From contig JACMJO010000247.1 in the NCBI GenBank assembly GCA_014380605.1, forward strand, positions 1-6,856: a DNA stretch of 6,856 bases, written 5' to 3'. Below are positions 5,958-6,856 of this stretch, one piece after another; the stretch's first letter is position 1; each line of letters begins with the position of its first letter. Below the pieces are notes generated by a model. It did no database searches, was not told the DNA's origin, and worked only from the letters and a program-made list of their open reading frames with translations. The stretch is from Fimbriimonadaceae bacterium (GTDB lineage Bacteria > Armatimonadota > Fimbriimonadia > Fimbriimonadales > Fimbriimonadaceae). Made by a program: the position numbers and the translations under genes.

Positions 5958-6779
5958 ATGGCTGATGTCGATCCTGCCCTGTTGAAGCGTAAACGCAAGC
6001 GTCGGAGGATCATTGTTTACGGAACTCTGATCGCGTTGATTTGGGGATTCTGGCTTTGGCAGCCTTGGGAGTATGACTTCATCATGCGGGCCCAGCCTCA
6101 CCCTCATCCCAAGGTCGATCCCGATTCGTCTAGCCTGTTTGCCAAGGGAACCAAGGTTCTCATTGTGACCGCCCATCCCGATGATAGCGAGTTCTATGTC
6201 GGGGGAACCCTGGCAAAGCTCAGGGATGCAGGCGCAGAGATTTGGCAGGTGATCATTACCGAAGGCGACAAGTCGTATTACGGCCCGTTCACCGATGCCG
6301 CAAAGAATCGAGAAGTTCGAAGGAAAGAAGCCTTGGAGGCCGCGCGATCTTGGGGCGGCAAGAATCTTGTGATCCTTGGCTACCCAGACGGGCGATTGAA
6401 GAACTCAGAACGTCTGGTCCAGCGGTTGCAGGTTGAGTTTGAGAAGTTTCAGCCTGACTACGTCCTGGCCTTCGACTATGACTATCCGCCGCGAATGTCG
6501 CACAAGGATCATAGGATCGCCGGTCAAGCCGTATCGATCGCAGTGGAGAAAGCTACAAGTGTGAAATGGCTTATGAGGTTCTCCACCGCCTACCCGAACT
6601 ATGTTGTCGATATCTCCGACTATTGGCCGGAGAAGGAGACGATGCTGAAGATTCATAAGAGCCAGTTCGGCGGCAAAGAGGACCGGATCGTGAATATGGT
6701 GGAGGATCGCGCCGTAACAGATGGCGAGGTTATTGGAACCACCTATGGGGAAGGTTTCCGGGTCATCAAACTGCGATAA
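5958..6779 (+). CDS. Membrane-anchored PIG-L/LmbE-family zinc deacetylase
   Basis: Encodes 273 residues. A very basic N-terminus (KRKRKRRR, 10-17) and one hydrophobic Trp-rich segment (about 18-36) form a signal anchor; by the positive-inside rule the catalytic domain faces outward. A Pro/His linker (about 46-56) leads to the domain at about 64. The active site matches MshB-type deacetylases: AHPDD with H73 and D76 as zinc ligands and D75 as likely general base, and HKDH at 182-185 with H182 as likely acid and H185 as third zinc ligand. The NREVRRKEALEAA helix (117-129) is also typical. Family members remove N-acetyl groups from GlcNAc-containing glycolipids, thiol precursors or antibiotic precursors. 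An outward-facing domain suggests an envelope glycan or glycoconjugate substrate, but this is inference. Length is typical for the family plus an anchor. No terminator is visible after the stop. Confidence 0.9.
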   Translation: MADVDPALLKRKRKRRRIIVYGTLIALIWGFWLWQPWEYDFIMRAQPHPHPKVDPDSSSLFAKGTKVLIVTAHPDDSEFYVGGTLAKLRDAGAEIWQVIITEGDKSYYGPFTDAAKNREVRRKEALEAARSWGGKNLVILGYPDGRLKNSERLVQRLQVEFEKFQPDYVLAFDYDYPPRMSHKDHRIAGQAVSIAVEKATSVKWLMRFSTAYPNYVVDISDYWPEKETMLKIHKSQFGGKEDRIVNMVEDRAVTDGEVIGTTYGEGFRVIKLR

Positions 6780-6808
6780 GTGGGAAACGCAGGCCCGTGA
6801 GATACACG

Positions 6809-6814
6809 TACAAT
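6809..6814 (+). promoter_or_regulatory. -10-like box before the last partial reading frame
   Basis: TACAAT matches the -10 consensus at 5 of 6 positions and ends 9 bases before the ATG at 6824. No convincing -35 lies 16-18 bases upstream. It could start a short-leader or leaderless transcript entering the right edge. Confidence 0.3.
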
Positions 6815-6823
6815 CACCGTAAG

Positions 6824-6856
6824 ATGCTCACGATCGCCGCTTGCGAGACGCCGGAG
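6824..6856 (+). CDS. Possible start of a further gene, cut by the window edge
   Basis: An ATG at 6824 opens 11 codons (MLTIAACETPE) to the window edge without a stop, 44 bases after the PIG-L stop. An in-frame GTG at 6797 is an alternative start. Neither has a good Shine-Dalgarno, but TACAAT sits just upstream. This is too short to identify and may not be a gene. Confidence 0.28.
   Translation, partial: MLTIAACETPE

Noticed and set aside
5754..6176. Minus-strand open frame over the msrB/PIG-L divergent region
   Set aside because: It overlaps the start of both genes and is antisense to the PIG-L anchor and active-site region; no domain is recognisable.
6796..6808. Short inverted repeat CGTG-AGATA-CACG after the PIG-L stop
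   Set aside because: Only 4 bp of stem and no T-tract, so it is not a credible terminator.
1..6856. A defence island, CRISPR array, mobile element or retron-like locus
   Set aside because: No regularly spaced repeats, no transposase, integrase or reverse transcriptase motifs and no terminal repeats were seen. All substantial genes belong to recognisable housekeeping or envelope families.

Overview
The window reads as a piece of bacterial chromosome from a free-living, diderm-type organism, most likely a member of the Armatimonadota (Fimbriimonadia-like). The best clue is the incomplete gene at the left edge. Its prepilin N-terminus runs from an FTLIELLVV start through an ILFPVFAQAK stretch into a short linker and a DNDD segment, a form I associate with the large pseudopilin families of Armatimonadota and, more loosely, Planctomycetes. 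This placement is recalled from family knowledge, not searched. Moderate GC, weak Shine-Dalgarno sequences and many export signals are compatible with it but prove little.

Layout, left to right. A pseudopilin-like gene on the minus strand runs off the left edge (834 down to 1). A divergent intergenic region (835-1032) holds candidate control sites. A secreted M3-family zinc metallopeptidase follows on the plus strand (1033-3051) and ends in a clear intrinsic terminator (3102-3130). Almost touching that terminator is a Tat-exported calcineurin-like metallophosphoesterase (3133-4104). A GC-rich hairpin (4111-4141) fills the convergent gap. Two minus-strand genes come next: a GT8-like glycosyltransferase (5141-4227) and, upstream of it, a lipoprotein methionine sulfoxide reductase B (5757-5245). 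The 103 bases between them hold a large imperfect inverted repeat. A second divergent region (5758-5957) leads to a membrane-anchored PIG-L/LmbE-type deacetylase on the plus strand (5958-6779). The last 33 bases may be the start of another plus-strand gene.

Five of the six solid genes carry an export, lipoprotein or membrane-anchor signal. The shared theme is the cell envelope: peptide breakdown, phosphoester hydrolysis, repair of oxidised protein methionines, sugar transfer and probable sugar N-deacetylation, next to a pilin-like surface protein. Alternating strands and terminators argue against one operon, and a joint pathway is not shown. I see no CRISPR array, transposase, phage gene, tRNA, rRNA or toxin-antitoxin pair. 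The region looks like ordinary chromosome. The points worth checking are regulatory (a terminator abutting a start codon, start codons with -10-like boxes at leaderless spacing, an intergenic inverted repeat) and biochemical (the cysteine arrangement in MsrB, degeneration of the pilin C-terminal motif).
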